64,000 nucleotides of DNA from positions 2,852,501 to 2,916,500 of the forward strand of contig CAUEEP010000731.1 in assembly GCA_958450365.1 (NCBI GenBank), read 5' to 3'. A program made the translations under genes and the position numbers. Of this stretch, positions 23,801-35,655 are shown one piece after another. The notes under the pieces are model-generated. The model did not search any database. It was given only the letters and a program-made list of their open reading frames with translations, and was not told the origin of the DNA. Positions within the stretch are counted from its first letter, which is position 1. The number at the start of each line of letters is the position of its first letter. The stretch is from Mesorhabditis belari. Its lineage: Eukaryota > Nematoda > Chromadorea > Rhabditida > Rhabditidae.

Positions 23801-25651
23801 TGCTTTGCTTTTTCAGATGAAAGCTCTAGGGCACGACTTTGGTTGGGGCCCCATGATCAATTTTCATCGAAAGATCAACCCTGAGGACAAGAGTCAAATG
23901 ATTTTTGTGATTGAGGTAAGTGCATTGTGTATTAAATGGGGTATTGTGGAAATTTTGATTTTTAGGTTTTCTTGTGCATCTCCCCAGAGTCGCTCACCTA
24001 CATCGACAATGTTTCCATGTTACGACCACCAACTCCAGGCGAAAAGGTTGCTAATGGTAAACTGAAGTTCAAACTGTTATTTTTCAGGGTTGTTGGGAAG
24101 TCCTGCCGATGACCATTGACTGCATCCACAATATGTCAGCTGTGCGGGTGAAACTGCCAGAGAAATTGAAGGACGAATTGGAAAAGACGATTGTGGGAAA
24201 GCTTGTCAAGGTGCGAATTGATAGATCAGATAAGATTGATAGAATCCTAAATTTGTTAGTTAGGTAGATTGTAACACCTGTTAAAGATTTCCTTGACATT
24301 CTTTTAATAAAACATTTGAGGAATGCGAGAAAAGATTCTTCGGACAGATGCCCAAATTGGATCCGATTCGTGACATGAAAATTGACGATCCGAAATTGAA
24401 GGTAGCTTTACAAGTTAAAAAATTCATCATGTTATTGCTTAGTCAAATCTCGAGAAGCTGAAGACTTTGGATAGCCTTTATGATTCGCACGAGTTGAGAT
24501 GTCGAAAGGATTTTGATGAGCTTTGTGCACAATGGAAAGCAAAGGTAATAGCTTTGACTTTACGTGGCTATATACTTACATGACAATTTTAGGAGGCGAA
24601 AAGAACCGAGATGAACAATTACCGCAAGGAGCTGGAGAAAGCGAAGAAAGGATTGTGGCAATCTGTGGAGCTTGACCATAGGTTTTATTAGAATTCTTAT
24701 AGTTAGCGATACTTAGTATTTGACTTTAGAAAACGTGTGCTACAAAGGCTTCAATATTGTGATCAAGGAGATATCGTGCTTGATAAGGTGATCGATTTTG
24801 ATGATTTAGAACATAAATTCGAATTAAGAATTGAGTCTTTGTTAACTATTATTTTACAGGGTCGCGTTGCTTGTGAGTTCTCCGCTTCCGATGAGCTATT
24901 GTTGACGGAGATGATGTTTGCTGGTGTGTTCGCTTCGTTGACCGCCGAAGAAATTGCCTCACTTCTTTCGTGCTTTGTCTTTCAGGTACATTTTTTATAA
25001 AAACTTTATTACATCGTTCATTGAAATTTGCTTCTAGTACAAGATTCTTCTTTAGGAAACAGCCCCAGTACCAAAGATGGCGGAAAACTTGTCGGGATGC
25101 TTGCGCCAGATTCAGGTAAGTAACGGGTTTATTGTGATTGATCTAGTGAAATTTAGGAACACGCTCGCAGAATTGCCAAGGTCTCAAATGAGTGCAAGAT
25201 CGAAGTGGACGAGGATCTGTATGTGGACTCGTTCAAGCCCGGTTTGATGGAGGTGTGTGTGTTTAAATGTTTTGAACCTAAAAATCTTTTAGGTTGTTCA
25301 CGAATGGGCACTCGGGAAATCATTCAAGGATGTGGTGGAGAAAACGGACGTTTTTGAAGGTAACTTTGTGTTTTTTATGGTGAACGGTTTTCGTAGGATC
25401 GATTATCCGGTGCTTGCGTCGTTTGGAGGAGGCGACTCGTGAGGTGACAGCCGCCGCGCAGAATATGGGAAATCTTGTGAGTGAATTATGGAGTCTTAAG
25501 GGGATCTTGCTAAAGTAAAGTGTAAGCCCTGGTGGTATTGAAGTGTAAGTCAAGATTTGAATTTGATTTTTAGGAACTCGCCGAGAAGTTCGCATTGGCC
25601 CGATCTTTGATCAAGAGGGATATCGTCTTCGCCGCCTCGCTCTACCTATAA
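20872..25651 (+). CDS. mtr-4: MTR-4 nuclear exosome helicase, left-arm copy with short N-terminus
   Basis: A Ski2-like DExH RNA helicase of the TRAMP/NEXT type that feeds RNA to the nuclear exosome. Seen in order: N-terminal [16 protein letters not shown], Walker [72 protein letters not shown] and [12 protein letters not shown]. The arch/KOW region, ratchet and C-terminal [16 protein letters not shown] and [13 protein letters not shown] end follow. All exons can be joined in frame. It lacks five N-terminal exons present in the right-arm copy; the first exon splices straight to the [11 protein letters not shown] exon. The arch region (about 24080-24680) is the most diverged from the other copy. 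About 1,000 residues. Probably functional, but expression is unproved. Confidence 0.88.
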
Positions 25652-27265
25652 ATACCCATCATGGATAATTTTAAAGCATTTCCCATAGTTTCTTTGCTAT
25701 TCGGATCTCATCTTCGTTCATTTCTCGTTTTCCCGAAACAAGTTTTCTCGCTTTTCTTTTCAATTGTCGATCATTCCGGGCTTTGTCACACTATTCATTT
25801 TGCAATGATTGTCTTTGCATTTTCGTTTAGTTTTTTTCCCTCAAATTTCCCCCAAAGAATCTCCTTCCAGGCTAGATATTTACTAATTTAATTTGTTATT
25901 CATGATTGGTTATGTTATGGGTTCACATACTAATTTGATAAAAAATTTGAAGTAATTTGTTAGTTGAATTACATTGCTTGACTCAATTTTCAGCGAATAG
26001 TACGAATTTTACTTTTTGTGGATGTTGACTCAGAGTTTGAGCCGTTTTCCTCGATTTCCAATCTCGTCAAAGACGCGCAACCGGTGACAACGCTGAGCGA
26101 ACAGTGCAAAAGATTCCTGGGGCATTATAGGTAATGCGATAGTCGATGTAATTCACTAATGGCTGGTCTAAAAGTGCTCTTATCTAGGTATTACTGTCGA
26201 AAGTCGAACATTGCTGTTTACAATGAAGAAGTGCGAATCATTTGCGCGCGTTATCGGGCCTATTGCTCGGATCGAGTCTATCCGAGTATCAATCATGTGA
26301 GTCGCCGGGAAAAGGGGTACTGTAGTAAAAATAGGCAACGTATAAGGAGAAAAAGGTCTATGAAAACTGTTAGTGACTTGACTCTACAGTAAGTCGATCT
26401 TCAGAGCTTCAAAGTAGCATATCTAACCGCCTTTAGTAATCAGACTCTTCAGAATGGAATGTAGTTAAAAGAGGGCCAGAATAGAAAACGCTCAAAACAA
26501 CGCCGTCCAATTTCTCACGATCCAAAAAACCAAACCAAAACTTTTATAACAAAAAATCTCTAAGGATATTCGATTAACCAACTGAATATCACTCGGTCAG
26601 CCAAGTTTTGCTCAAATTTCATTAGGGAACCACAAGGATCAGTCAATGCTACAAAAATTGGGCTGATTGAATAAAAACTGGGACCGATTACGATAGTTTG
26701 GCTAGAATAAGTGTCTCTTAGAAAGCGCATTAGGAACGGACTCTAGTTGAGATGTGAACGATTTGATTCACAATACGATTTCTTTCAGATCCGCCGTCAA
26801 GTGGTGATGTGGGAACAGGCGGGAATCCCGAAGAAATATGTGAACAATTTGAAGAGATGTTTTAAGGGATGTCGGTGGGTTTTCAAGTTTTGGCTCAATC
26901 ATCTTTTTGTCTCTAGACAAACGGAGTCGGCTTGTGTGAACGCGTGCGAGTGTATCCATATGCAATGGATTTTCGATCCCGAATGCTCGCCCGGGATCAA
27001 AGCCCCTGCGGCGCCGAATTGTCAACGGTCGGTCGAGGGAGAGAGGCGAAAATTACTTTTTATTAATATAAATCTATGCAATCTGCCTAGATCTATATCT
27101 TAAATTACAAAAAATACGTTTATTGAACCAATAATGTGATACAAACAAAGGATACATAAGAAGATAGAACACACAATTTGACAGCACTTTGCCCGTTACC
27201 CCTATCACCCTTGTTACGCAAATGTTGTGAAAGAACCCGCTTGGTGGGAAAAAGACACATCTTTA

Positions 27266-27338
27266 TCTGGTCATCGTGATTGAACCGTCCACCTTGCGCT
27301 GAAGAGACAAGACTCCTAACCGCTCGCCCATCTGGCCA
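27266..27338 (-). other. Degenerate tRNA-like sequence, left arm
   Basis: On the minus strand, GGCCAGATGGGCGAGCGG resembles the A-box half of a class II (Leu/Ser-type) tRNA, and GGACGGTTCAATCAC resembles a B box. The acceptor stem pairs only partly (about 5 of 7), and no clean anticodon arm is visible. A relic or tRNA-derived SINE head. Located in an intron of the secreted-protein gene; its twin is at 48301-48374. Confidence 0.4.
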
Positions 27339-27548
27339 CAATTTGCATAAATGACGGTGTAAATGGACGGGAACTCACGCAGGATAGTAGCAAACGACGT
27401 GGCTCTAGTTTGAACTAACAGGGATAAACAAACAAACAAATGGATGCCGATTTGATTGAAAGTTAAGGGGTGGTGTCCTCGTGATTGAGTGGCGGTGTTT
27501 GAGTGGACATTGGAGGAGGACTGGACATTTCGGTGAGTTAGCCGTGAG

Positions 27549-27830
27549 TTAGCCGGCGATGGCTGAATTTCCCGAGCCGGCGGTGATCGCTAGAGTCCTT
27601 GACGTCGGCAAGAACAAATCGTGGCGTTGATCTTTGTACCGTGACCAAATCGGGTTCGCCTCCAAAATCTTCGTGATCTCAGCGCCATATCGTGCATCCA
27701 AACACCCCGCTTTTAGCCCGTCCACAATCTCAGCTCTTGCTGCTTGCGCTCGACTCACATTTTGGCATCGGTGAGGCCAACAACTCCAACATGAAATTGT
27801 CCATTCCCGTCGAGCGAAGTCAACTAATCT
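27549..27830 (-). pseudogene. RME-8/DNAJC13 C-terminal fragment, left arm
   Basis: The minus strand encodes RSTGMDNFMLELLASPMPK and, in another frame, RAEIVDGLKAGCLDARYG and WSRYKDQRHDLFLP. The second part resembles the C-terminus of the endosomal J-protein RME-8 (human DNAJC13 has a KDQKHDLFI segment at this point). The two pieces are in different frames with no plausible intron between, and no other RME-8 exons are near, so this is a gene fragment. It lies antisense in the 0.86-kb intron 5 of the secreted-protein gene. An identical twin is at 47812-48091. Confidence 0.55.
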
Positions 27831-30526
27831 AGCTCTTCTTGGCTAACTCTAGCTCTAATCCTAGCTCTAGTTCTAGCTCAAAACATTCTTTAGTTGGTAT
27901 CAAAAGTGTCGCGGCGTTTGGGCACCGTTGCCCGACTACACCCCGGCCAAGTACTCGGAAATGGCTCCGCCACCGCTTGTGCGCGGCATTTTCTATGGAT
28001 ACGAGCCGCTAGGTCGGTCTGGGATTTGAAGTTTATTCAAGATTTGAAGCCGACAGAAAAGCTAGACTTCCTAGAAGTTTATTGGAATAGCTTATATCTG
28101 AAGATCTATTAAATTACGGTATTCTTTTCAGAAACCCGCAAAACGTTCGATCATCCACGGGATCACGGGGTCTCCTTCTGGCGAGGCACACAAACGACCC
28201 TTGTCGATTGGCCCGAAGGTGAGCAATAATTAAAAAACATTCACGACGATACTAAATGATCACTATTTTTGATGTCAACTCATTTTTAGGAATTTTTGTC
28301 ACTCATTTCTTAGGGAATTCTCGGTAACTTTGTACTTGTTTTCAAGAGGAGATTCGGGGCTATCGAATGAGCTGATCAGCTTTAGTTTATCTTTGAATTC
28401 TGAATCAAACCACTACGATAAGTTCAGCACACTTTAGAAGGCACTTGTTTTTGTGGAGTGTGAATCACTGTAACAGAAAGCTTGAATTCCAGGGAAATTC
28501 GCCTACGCAAACACCTACGAGGTTCCATCGGCGGGAGTGAACGTCGCCGTGCCACAAGTGAACATCGGATTCCCGAGTCTCCAGCAAACACTCCGACAAT
28601 ACACAAAGGTATAAAGTTGAGTTTCTAAAGAGTTAAAGAGTGACTTGCCTGTACAGAAAGACTTGTTGATGAGTGAGGGGAATGAGCGGTGATTCTTTTT
28701 TAGCATTTTGAATGAATAGGCTTTAAAGGTTTAGAACTTTGTCTAGAATAAATCTTATTTTTCACTTTTATATAGTTTTAAAGAGGACACTTTAGGCTTT
28801 CGAAAGATGTAAAATAGAGCTTGGTTTAAGCAGAGAATCCTGAGTTTTGGACAACTTTTCTTTACAGCAATCCGAGTACTGTAGCTTCTTTCCACCTTTA
28901 TTAAACTAAAAAGATACTTCAATTCCTCTACCGTACTCCTTTTTACGGTGTATGGTAGTTGGAGTACTGTGGTTGACGGTACTCTTTTTTGAATAAGTTC
29001 TTTTCTAAAAGTGACCAGCTTATTGTGTTCTTTCTAATCATAAAGGAATACTTTTCAGGGAAATCCCGATCCGCTCAACCCGGGCACGGGACGGCGATAT
29101 TGATGGAGGGAAGTGAGGAGAATTGGTTTCTATTTGGTCATAATATTATCTTGATATTAAAATATAATAATATTTGCTTATCCTCTGACTAATCTCTTCA
29201 TTTGCTTATCAACTAATAAATTTCATTTGACGACTTAAAAAGAAATTAAAAGGAAATTAAAAAGGAACACAATGAAAAGAGAAAGGGAAAAGGACAACTT
29301 ATTCTACAGTCATGTATTTTATACTCAAACATATACCCTTTCTAGTGAACCAGAAATGCATAAAGAAAATATACAAGAACATTTGAGTGTACCAGAAAGG
29401 GCACATTGGTGCGAGCTTAAAGTACATGTCTGGATACACTTTGAACTCGAGTTTCGAGTCCCTCAAATCATCAATACCCATCAACTTTACGTGGCCATTT
29501 CACCTCGATAAATTGCAATGTTAATTGTCTTCTTTTCTTCTTCTTTCTCTTCTTCTCCTTTTCTCCACTTTTCGACCATCTGTTACACAACACAATGATT
29601 GTTTGAGAAGAAGATGGAAGAAGAAAGGAAGAAGAAAGGAAGAAGAGAAATTTCAATTTGTGACCTTTTTCCTTCTATTTTCTCCTTCTCATTCTCTGAA
29701 CTGAATATCTAATATTGTTTCAACTTCTCCTTTCCTTTCCTTTTCTCTTTTCTTTAATTAGTTGCCCCTTCCTTTCCCCTTATTTTCCAAATAGAATACC
29801 CATCTTTTCCTCTTTTCTCGAAAATGAAGGGTTTATTGAGGGGAATTTTCACTTCTTTACCTTCCTTTTCTTCTCATTACACAAATATTGTTTTCTTTGA
29901 GGATACGGTAGGTTAGAGGGAAAGCGGAATCAGCAAATTCTCTGTACTTTTCGACTCTCATTCTCAAAACGAGCCACTCTTTTTCGAGAACGGAAAATCA
30001 TAAGCAAATAGCATAGATGCAGCTGTGATTAATCGGATTTCTTTTTGGAAAATTGATAGTTAAAAGCACGGAATGGTATACAGAAGTCAATATTCAATTT
30101 TTGGAATCAATTTTACCAATCCAGGATTATTTCCGAGATAATTTTACCGGACCAGATCAGAAGAGTCAGAGAATCTTCTGATCTGGTCAGAGAATCTCTA
30201 CAAAGTCACTGGTTGGGCTCACCAAGAGTCTGCCGTGTTCCTGGTTAGTTGGATAGCTGAGAAATGTCTCATTTCGTCAAAAATAGGTCTGTTATCATGA
30301 CTTTTGATCAAAATTTTTAGAAAAAAGTAATAATTTTTCAAAAAATGCAAAAAGAACTCAATTTACTAAACGTTCCCCATCGAAATTTCAGAAATTCAGC
30401 AAGATAAATCCATCTTTTTTTCAAGGTCAACGCAACAAGGGAGTCTTCTCTTTGCGGTGGAAATGAAGTGTCCCTTTCGATCAATCTAATACAGTAGGGA
30501 AAAAAACGTAAGGAAAACGAAGGATC

Positions 30527-31020
30527 CGGTTTTTCTTTACTGTTTTCCATTGATTTCACACTTCCATTGATTTTCTCCGTAAAGTTTCCTTGAAAAGTAA
30601 AAAGGAAACCGCGATTAGCAAAAAAAAAGAGGCGGAAAGGGTGTTTGTTGGCCGTGAAATGGTGTGGAAACAATCGGATTTAGAAGGGAAATGTTTAGAA
30701 GAAAGGGGAATAAGTTGGGAGAATCACGCCAATGAGACACGGGGGAGACTTCGAGAGAAACATGTAGACTGGAGCTCTGATGGTTTCAATGATAGTTAGC
30801 TAGAAAAGACCTGTAGGGCCAGGAGCAACTGACCGGGGAAGTGGATCGGATTTCAAATCAACACAGAAAAATGTACGATCTAGGGCTTTCTCTTCGTGGC
30901 GTGCTCGACTCTGGGTCAGAAGCCAGGTCTCTGACTTCTTACCTGATCTTACAGCGGTAGCGTATCGTTCTGCAAAGCTATACTGCTATGGCCGTTAGAG
31001 AACTAAGGTTTAAAAGGTTT
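30527..31020 (+). repeat. Dispersed repeat, copy 2 (long form)
   Basis: From the CCGGTTTTTC/TTTACTGTTTTCCAT region through AACACAGAAAAATG to GTTTAAAAGGTTTGG. It matches 44935-45440 in the same orientation, and its second part matches copy 1 at 17944. A partial second unit (AGAGAAACATCTAGACTGGA) follows at 31021-31115. A 69-codon frame at 30590-30799 is preserved in copy 3 but has no recognisable family. Confidence 0.85.
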
Positions 31021-31115
31021 GGAGAGAAACATCTAGACTGGAGCTCTGATGGTTTGAATGATAGGTAGCTAGACAAGACCTGTAGGGCCAGGAGCAACTG
31101 ACCGGGGAAGACTGA

Positions 31116-33003
31116 TTGGAGAAGAGAATGCTGGCGATGAACGAAGGGATTGCAAGGGTGGAGATCGAGAATCTTGAGCCCGCTTTAAACCCTGCTTAAT
31201 CAGTAAGCTAATCAGCTCAATTGTAAGCCCACTTTGGTTTAGCTAAGGTTAAACTAAGCTCAAGGCCATTCTTATACATTAGGCAAACATATTAGTATCA
31301 TCAATTTGTTTGGATTAATCCAAAGACAGCTTTCCGCGTCAGATCACCGACGAGAGTAGAGGAGTTGACTGAGTGGATCTTCAAGTACTCGCATAAAGTA
31401 CTCGCATTTTATGCAAGTTAAGACCAGAGCTGTTCCTAGATCAGATCAACCAAGCCTTGTCTAGCGATGAAATAAAGCTTAAAATCTAAAGCGTAAAAAC
31501 ACTACTAGATTACTGTAAGAGCTACGGTTTATCGAGTGCAAAGTACACTCAGAATCGATCCCTCATCTATCATCCCTGATCCAACCGATTTCCCCCATTC
31601 CCCTCGATCCAATCAAATCTCATTTATCACTAGTTTGACAGCAAAAGAACAGCTCCAATTTTCCCAAAAAAAGGCAAAAGAAAAGATTTCCCTTCTCCAA
31701 AGTCTTTCAATGTCTTTCACCCTTTTCCCCATCAAAAATACCGTATTTTTTTCCCATTTTCTCTTCTTTTCTTTGATAGAAATCATAAGTATTTTGATGG
31801 GAATCTTTAAGAAAAAAAAAAAGAAGATTACGGTATAAAAGAAAAGAAAAGAATTGAATGGACTGTTATCAGAAAAAAAAGGACAAAAAAAGTTATGGGA
31901 ATGAAAAAAAAAGAAGTGGAAATGGGTGTGTGAAAATGGGGAAATTGATAAAAATGACTGTTTGAGTGAGCTAAACTAGTGCTCAGTCAGACAGCATTGA
32001 ACGCGGAGCTTTTGGACGGGGTGGATGGATTTTTGGATGGTTTGTCAGGGTGTCGAATTTGTAGAAAGTCAAATTTAAGGCAAAAATTGGTATAATCAGG
32101 ACCAGAGGGACGGGGGGGGAGGGAATTTCGCTGTTCAGGCTTTTCGAAAAGGAGCAGATATCTATTGGAGGCGTGTGCCAGATGGAGAGCGATTACGCGC
32201 GCGCACAGAGAACTATTTATTTCATTAAGCTATTTATTTCATTAAGTCTACCAGCATTGATCAGTTTTGGCCAGGAGAGTTTATTTGGATCGGTCTGGGG
32301 TCTGTAAAAGGCTATGTCTAGCTTCTGAAGATTCAAAGACTTCCCTTTAGAATCGAGAATCATTTCTGCACAATATATGCGTTAATTTTAGGCAGATATT
32401 TTCAAAAAAGCCCATCAAAAAGTTTCAGAAATTTCGTTTTAGCTAATTGAGTACTCAAAAATTCTCAATTGGTCAGTGAAATTTCTGTAAAAAAAACAAT
32501 TGGAATAACGGGGATTTCTTGTGGATTCATTGATTCGACACAATCAAAAAAAGGAAATGAAATAGAGAATGAAGAGAATGAAGAGAAAAAAGAGGAGAGG
32601 AAAGGCTGAAATGGACTCAGTGGGTGGTTCTTTTGATGTCACATTCAATGCGCTTTATATAATTCATTGTATTTTAGAAAAAGATTCAGGAAATGGGCAA
32701 AAGAAGAAAATATTTTCTTGCTCAACTGAATTGTAAAGATTATGTTTTAGGGTTTAGATTGCGCCAGATTTAAGTGCCCGGTCTGTTTCTGAGTTTGGCT
32801 TGTTCTTGAAGGGAAAATTGTACTTTGTGCTCTGTTGAAACACACCCTATCTAACAGAATCGGCATGTAAACTTCTTGTCACACGAGTTCTCGAGTGGTG
32901 CACCGAGAAGGGGACATTTACGAGGTGAAGTCCTGTAATCGGTAGGCTCTAAAGAATGCCTCAGCTACCGTAATCTCAGTCTAGATTCTCTTTAAGAGTT
33001 TAT
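31116..33003. other. Gene-free spacer DNA
   Basis: No supported gene. The part 31790-31910 is the reverse complement of 43160-43275 with clear divergence, an inverted homology lying inside the main inverted duplication. AT-rich and purine-rich tracts fill most of the rest. Confidence 0.5.
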
Positions 33004-33212
33004 ACTATCTGTTGTACTATCTGTATTGACTATCTGTACTGTTATACTATCTGTATTGACTATATGTACTGTTATACTATCTGTATTGACTATCTGTACT
33101 GTTATACTATCTGTATTGACTATCTGTACTGTTGTACTATCTGTATTGACTATATGTACTGTTATACTATCTGTATTGACTATATGTACTGTTGTACTAT
33201 CTGTATTGACTT
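33004..33212. repeat. 30-bp minisatellite (TACTATCTGTATTGACTATC units)
   Basis: About seven units of 30 bases, TACTATCTGTATTGACTATC followed by TGTACTGTTA, with TATCTG/TATATG variants. The frames that cross it are repeat artefacts. No unique spacers. Confidence 0.9.
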
Positions 33213-34035
33213 AGAAAGCTGTTCTAGGGCTCTTCCAGTTACCGTAACTCGATTTAAATCTTCATACTATAAGTTCAAACTTTATAGATGTTGTATATCC
33301 AATCTAACGACACGACAATCTTTTACGACAATCTTTCAGCTACGGTTCTACCTGGGGTTACTGTAAGATTAATCGGCTGGAGTACGATAGCTGAGACATT
33401 GTTTAAAGTCGATTGAGTTTGAGTTCAACAAAAGTTTACAAGTCTAGCAAGGGTATTTTTGGGCATAAAGAGATAAAAACAATGATTAGAATACACAGAT
33501 TTCTAGGGGTTTCTTTAAAGAAAACGCTCTGTCCTTAGCCTTGAAAGAGTACTCAGAAAATCCGTCTCTTTTTTCGTTTCTTTTTTTCGGCTGTCACCCT
33601 CATTACTTGATTGAATTCTCTTCTCAGTTCATCGTCTCCATCTTCATTCTTTTCCTTTGAAGGTCCACAGCGGGTGTCCCTCCTGTCCCTCTTGTCCATT
33701 TTTGTCCATTTTTGTCCCTCTTGTCCATTTTCGTCTAGTTTTGTCCATTTCCCCCAATCCCATTCATTACCCGTGAACTAGTTTCCTTTGTGAGCCATCG
33801 TAAGCTGGATAGCGATAGAGATTGGGTAATTGAACCGGATTGAGCAGAAAATTTCTCGGTTCTAGTTGGGGGGTTTTCTAAGAAAAATGTTTATTGGATC
33901 AGCTAGGGGCAATGGCAGAATGCTTTAAACTGATTTTCTCAGCTTTAAATTTGACTTGTCCCTATTTTACTGCTGAGTTGCTGGCTCACAAAAGAGATCT
34001 ATCTGTGCTGGTCGAAAAATCCGTTTAAACATAGG

Positions 34036-34146
34036 TAATGTTTAATTAATGATTGTAAGGGATAAAGTTTACTGTAAGGGAAGAGATTATTGTAATCTCT
34101 TACCTTACAGTAAACTTTATCCCTTACAATCATTAATTAAACATTA
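34036..34146. repeat. Near-perfect 111-bp palindrome
   Basis: TAATGTTTAATTAATGATTG on the left is mirrored by CAATCATTAATTAAACATTA on the right, with arms of roughly 50 bases and almost no loop. The centre AGAGATTATTGTAATCTCT is itself palindromic. Near-perfect arms suggest recent formation or correction. Confidence 0.95.
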
Positions 34147-34237
34147 AAGGGTTTTCCAAAAAACGCATTAAGCTAGCAGGTGAAATGTGGATCTTTAAAT
34201 TGTTTAGACAAGAAATCTAGAGCAGGGTTTTTACTTA

Positions 34238-34452
34238 AAAGCACATAGTACATATTAAAAGTACATATTAAAAGTAAAGTACATCTTAAAAGTAAAGTAA
34301 AGTAAATATTAAAAGTAAAGTACATCTTAAAAGTAAAGTAAAGTACATCTTAAAAGTAAAGTAAAGTACATATTAAAAGTAAAGTAAAGTACATATTAAA
34401 AGTAAAGTAAAGTACATATTAAAAGTAAAGTAAAGTACATCTTAAAAGTACA
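34238..34452. repeat. Minisatellite of TACATATTAAAAGTAAAGTA units
   Basis: About nine units, TACAT(A/C)TTAAAAGTAAAGTAAAG, with one AAAGT deletion or gain in several units. Non-coding. Confidence 0.9.
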
Positions 34453-34779
34453 TATTCTTTTTGTTGCTCATCACCATACTGTAGGTAAATAGGGTAAGTG
34501 TTTAGCTGGGGTTTTTTTTCTTTTCCTTTAAGTAAAGAGGCTATTTCACAAAGCAAAAAAAAAAAAGATGTGATTGGATACACAGAATGGAAAAAGAAGG
34601 AATAGACAAAAGGGGAAGTGAAGGTGTCGAAAGGAGAAAGACAGAGAAATTACCGCATTGTGCGCTCAAATTTCCACCTTTTCCCTCATTTTTTTTTTCC
34701 CACTAAACGATGGGCAAACTGTCGGGGATACGGTAGAGGAGAAATTTCCACTCAAAAGTTACAGTAACCAAACGGAAAC

Positions 34780-35005
34780 TCGTACTAATGACGATTTTTC
34801 GTGTCAACTCAATTTTTTAAGGATTTTTGTTATTAATTTCTCAAAAAGTTCTTGATAACTTGACCACAAAGTACACATTAGTCTTTCACTTTCCTCACGA
34901 AAATGCACCCCATCTGGCGCACTAATGAGAACTGAGAGTACTAGTGTTCAAGAGGAGATTTGGGGCTATCGAATGACTATTTATAGTTTAGTTTATCTTT
35001 GAATC
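34780..35005 (+). repeat. Diverged copy of a secreted-gene intron segment
   Basis: GTGTCAACTCAATTTTT, then AAGAGGAGATTTGGGGCTAT and TAGTTTAGTTTATCTTTGAA, resemble 28255-28390 in the left arm (and its twin on the right) in the same order. Between them, 34861-34925 (AAGTACACATTAGTCTTTCA ... ATCTGGCGCACTAA) is repeated almost exactly at 36099-36165. Confidence 0.7.
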
Positions 35006-35524
35006 TTCATCAAGTTATCAACAGTTAACGACTACGCGGCTGTACATTCAAAATACCGTTGTCGCGAATGTGTTAGTGAGTACTAAAGACCCAAGAGCTA
35101 CAGATTTAGATCAAAACAAGGCAGCAGTAAAGCCAAACTTGTTACTGTTGGCCTGGATTGATTGCTGGCCTAAAAGGGCAAAACTCTGATCCAATTCCAA
35201 ATTGTCTTGGCTCTAGCATGCAGACCCTAGACCTAGATTGACTCTAGAGAAGTCTGGTGCTAGTACTCAAGGTTAGCCAGGAGAAGAACTTCTTTATTGC
35301 TATTCCAGTAAGAACTTGATCCTGTACTTTGTGTCTATGCATAAATGCGTCCTTTCTAGTACAGTGGATTGCTCAATAGTAAGGGTTAGAGGAAGCAGAG
35401 GAATTTAGTGGGTTAAAGTTAAAGTAGAACTACGCAGCTGTACATACAAAATACCGTTGTCGCGAACTAAAGACTCAAGAGCTACAGATTTAGATCAAAA
35501 CAAGGCATCAGTATCAGTGAAGGC

Positions 35525-35655
35525 TGTTAGTGAGTACTGTTATTGAGTACTGTTAATGAGTACTGTTAATGAGTACTGTTAGTGAGTACTGTTAGTGGGT
35601 ACTGTTAATGAGTACTGCTAGTGAGTACTATTAGTGAGTACTATTAGTGAGTACT
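35525..35655. repeat. 15-bp tandem repeat (GAGTACTGTTAGT)
   Basis: About nine units of GTGAGTACTGTTAAT type. Non-coding. Confidence 0.85.

Larger units (their letters stand above)
25805..29103 (+). pseudogene. Cysteine-rich secreted protein, left-arm copy with damaged signal peptide
   Basis: Same gene as complement(46533-49957). Exons 3-9 are intact, from YYCRKSNIAVYNEEVRII to GNPDPLNPGTGRRY and stop TGA. The first exon differs: after MIVFAFSFSFF the left copy reads PSNFPQRISFQ because of a net 4-base loss. The donor GT after CTTCCAG is GC, and the acceptor AAG used in the right copy is lost. An alternative path, GC donor to acceptor TTTTCAG near 25994, stays open but would give an altered, poor signal peptide. 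Probably a decaying copy. It starts 153 bases after the mtr-4 stop on the same strand, a spacing compatible with a two-gene operon. Confidence 0.65.
19092..30008 (+). repeat. Left arm of a large inverted duplication
   Basis: From GAACCCTGGGCACGCC at 19092 to the sequence ending CGGAAAATCATAAGCA at about 30008, this segment is the reverse complement of 45592-57384. Shared content: 3' exons of the aldolase gene, all of mtr-4 and the secreted-protein gene, including introns and intergenic DNA. The arm is shorter than its partner, mainly because of an approximately 0.9-kb deletion in mtr-4 and differences in the palindromes. By eye most exons differ by only scattered bases. Confidence 0.95.

Noticed and set aside
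29272..29511. 79-codon frame present in both duplication arms (twin at 46123-46362)
   Set aside because: Shared only because the arms are duplicates; located after the secreted gene's stop, with no recognisable domain.
30590..30799. 69-codon frame conserved at 45006-45215
   Set aside because: It is part of a dispersed repeat; two close copies cannot show coding constraint and no family is recognised.
33004..33212. Possible CRISPR-like array of 30-bp units
   Set aside because: The units are contiguous tandem repeats with no unique spacers, and this is a eukaryotic genome.
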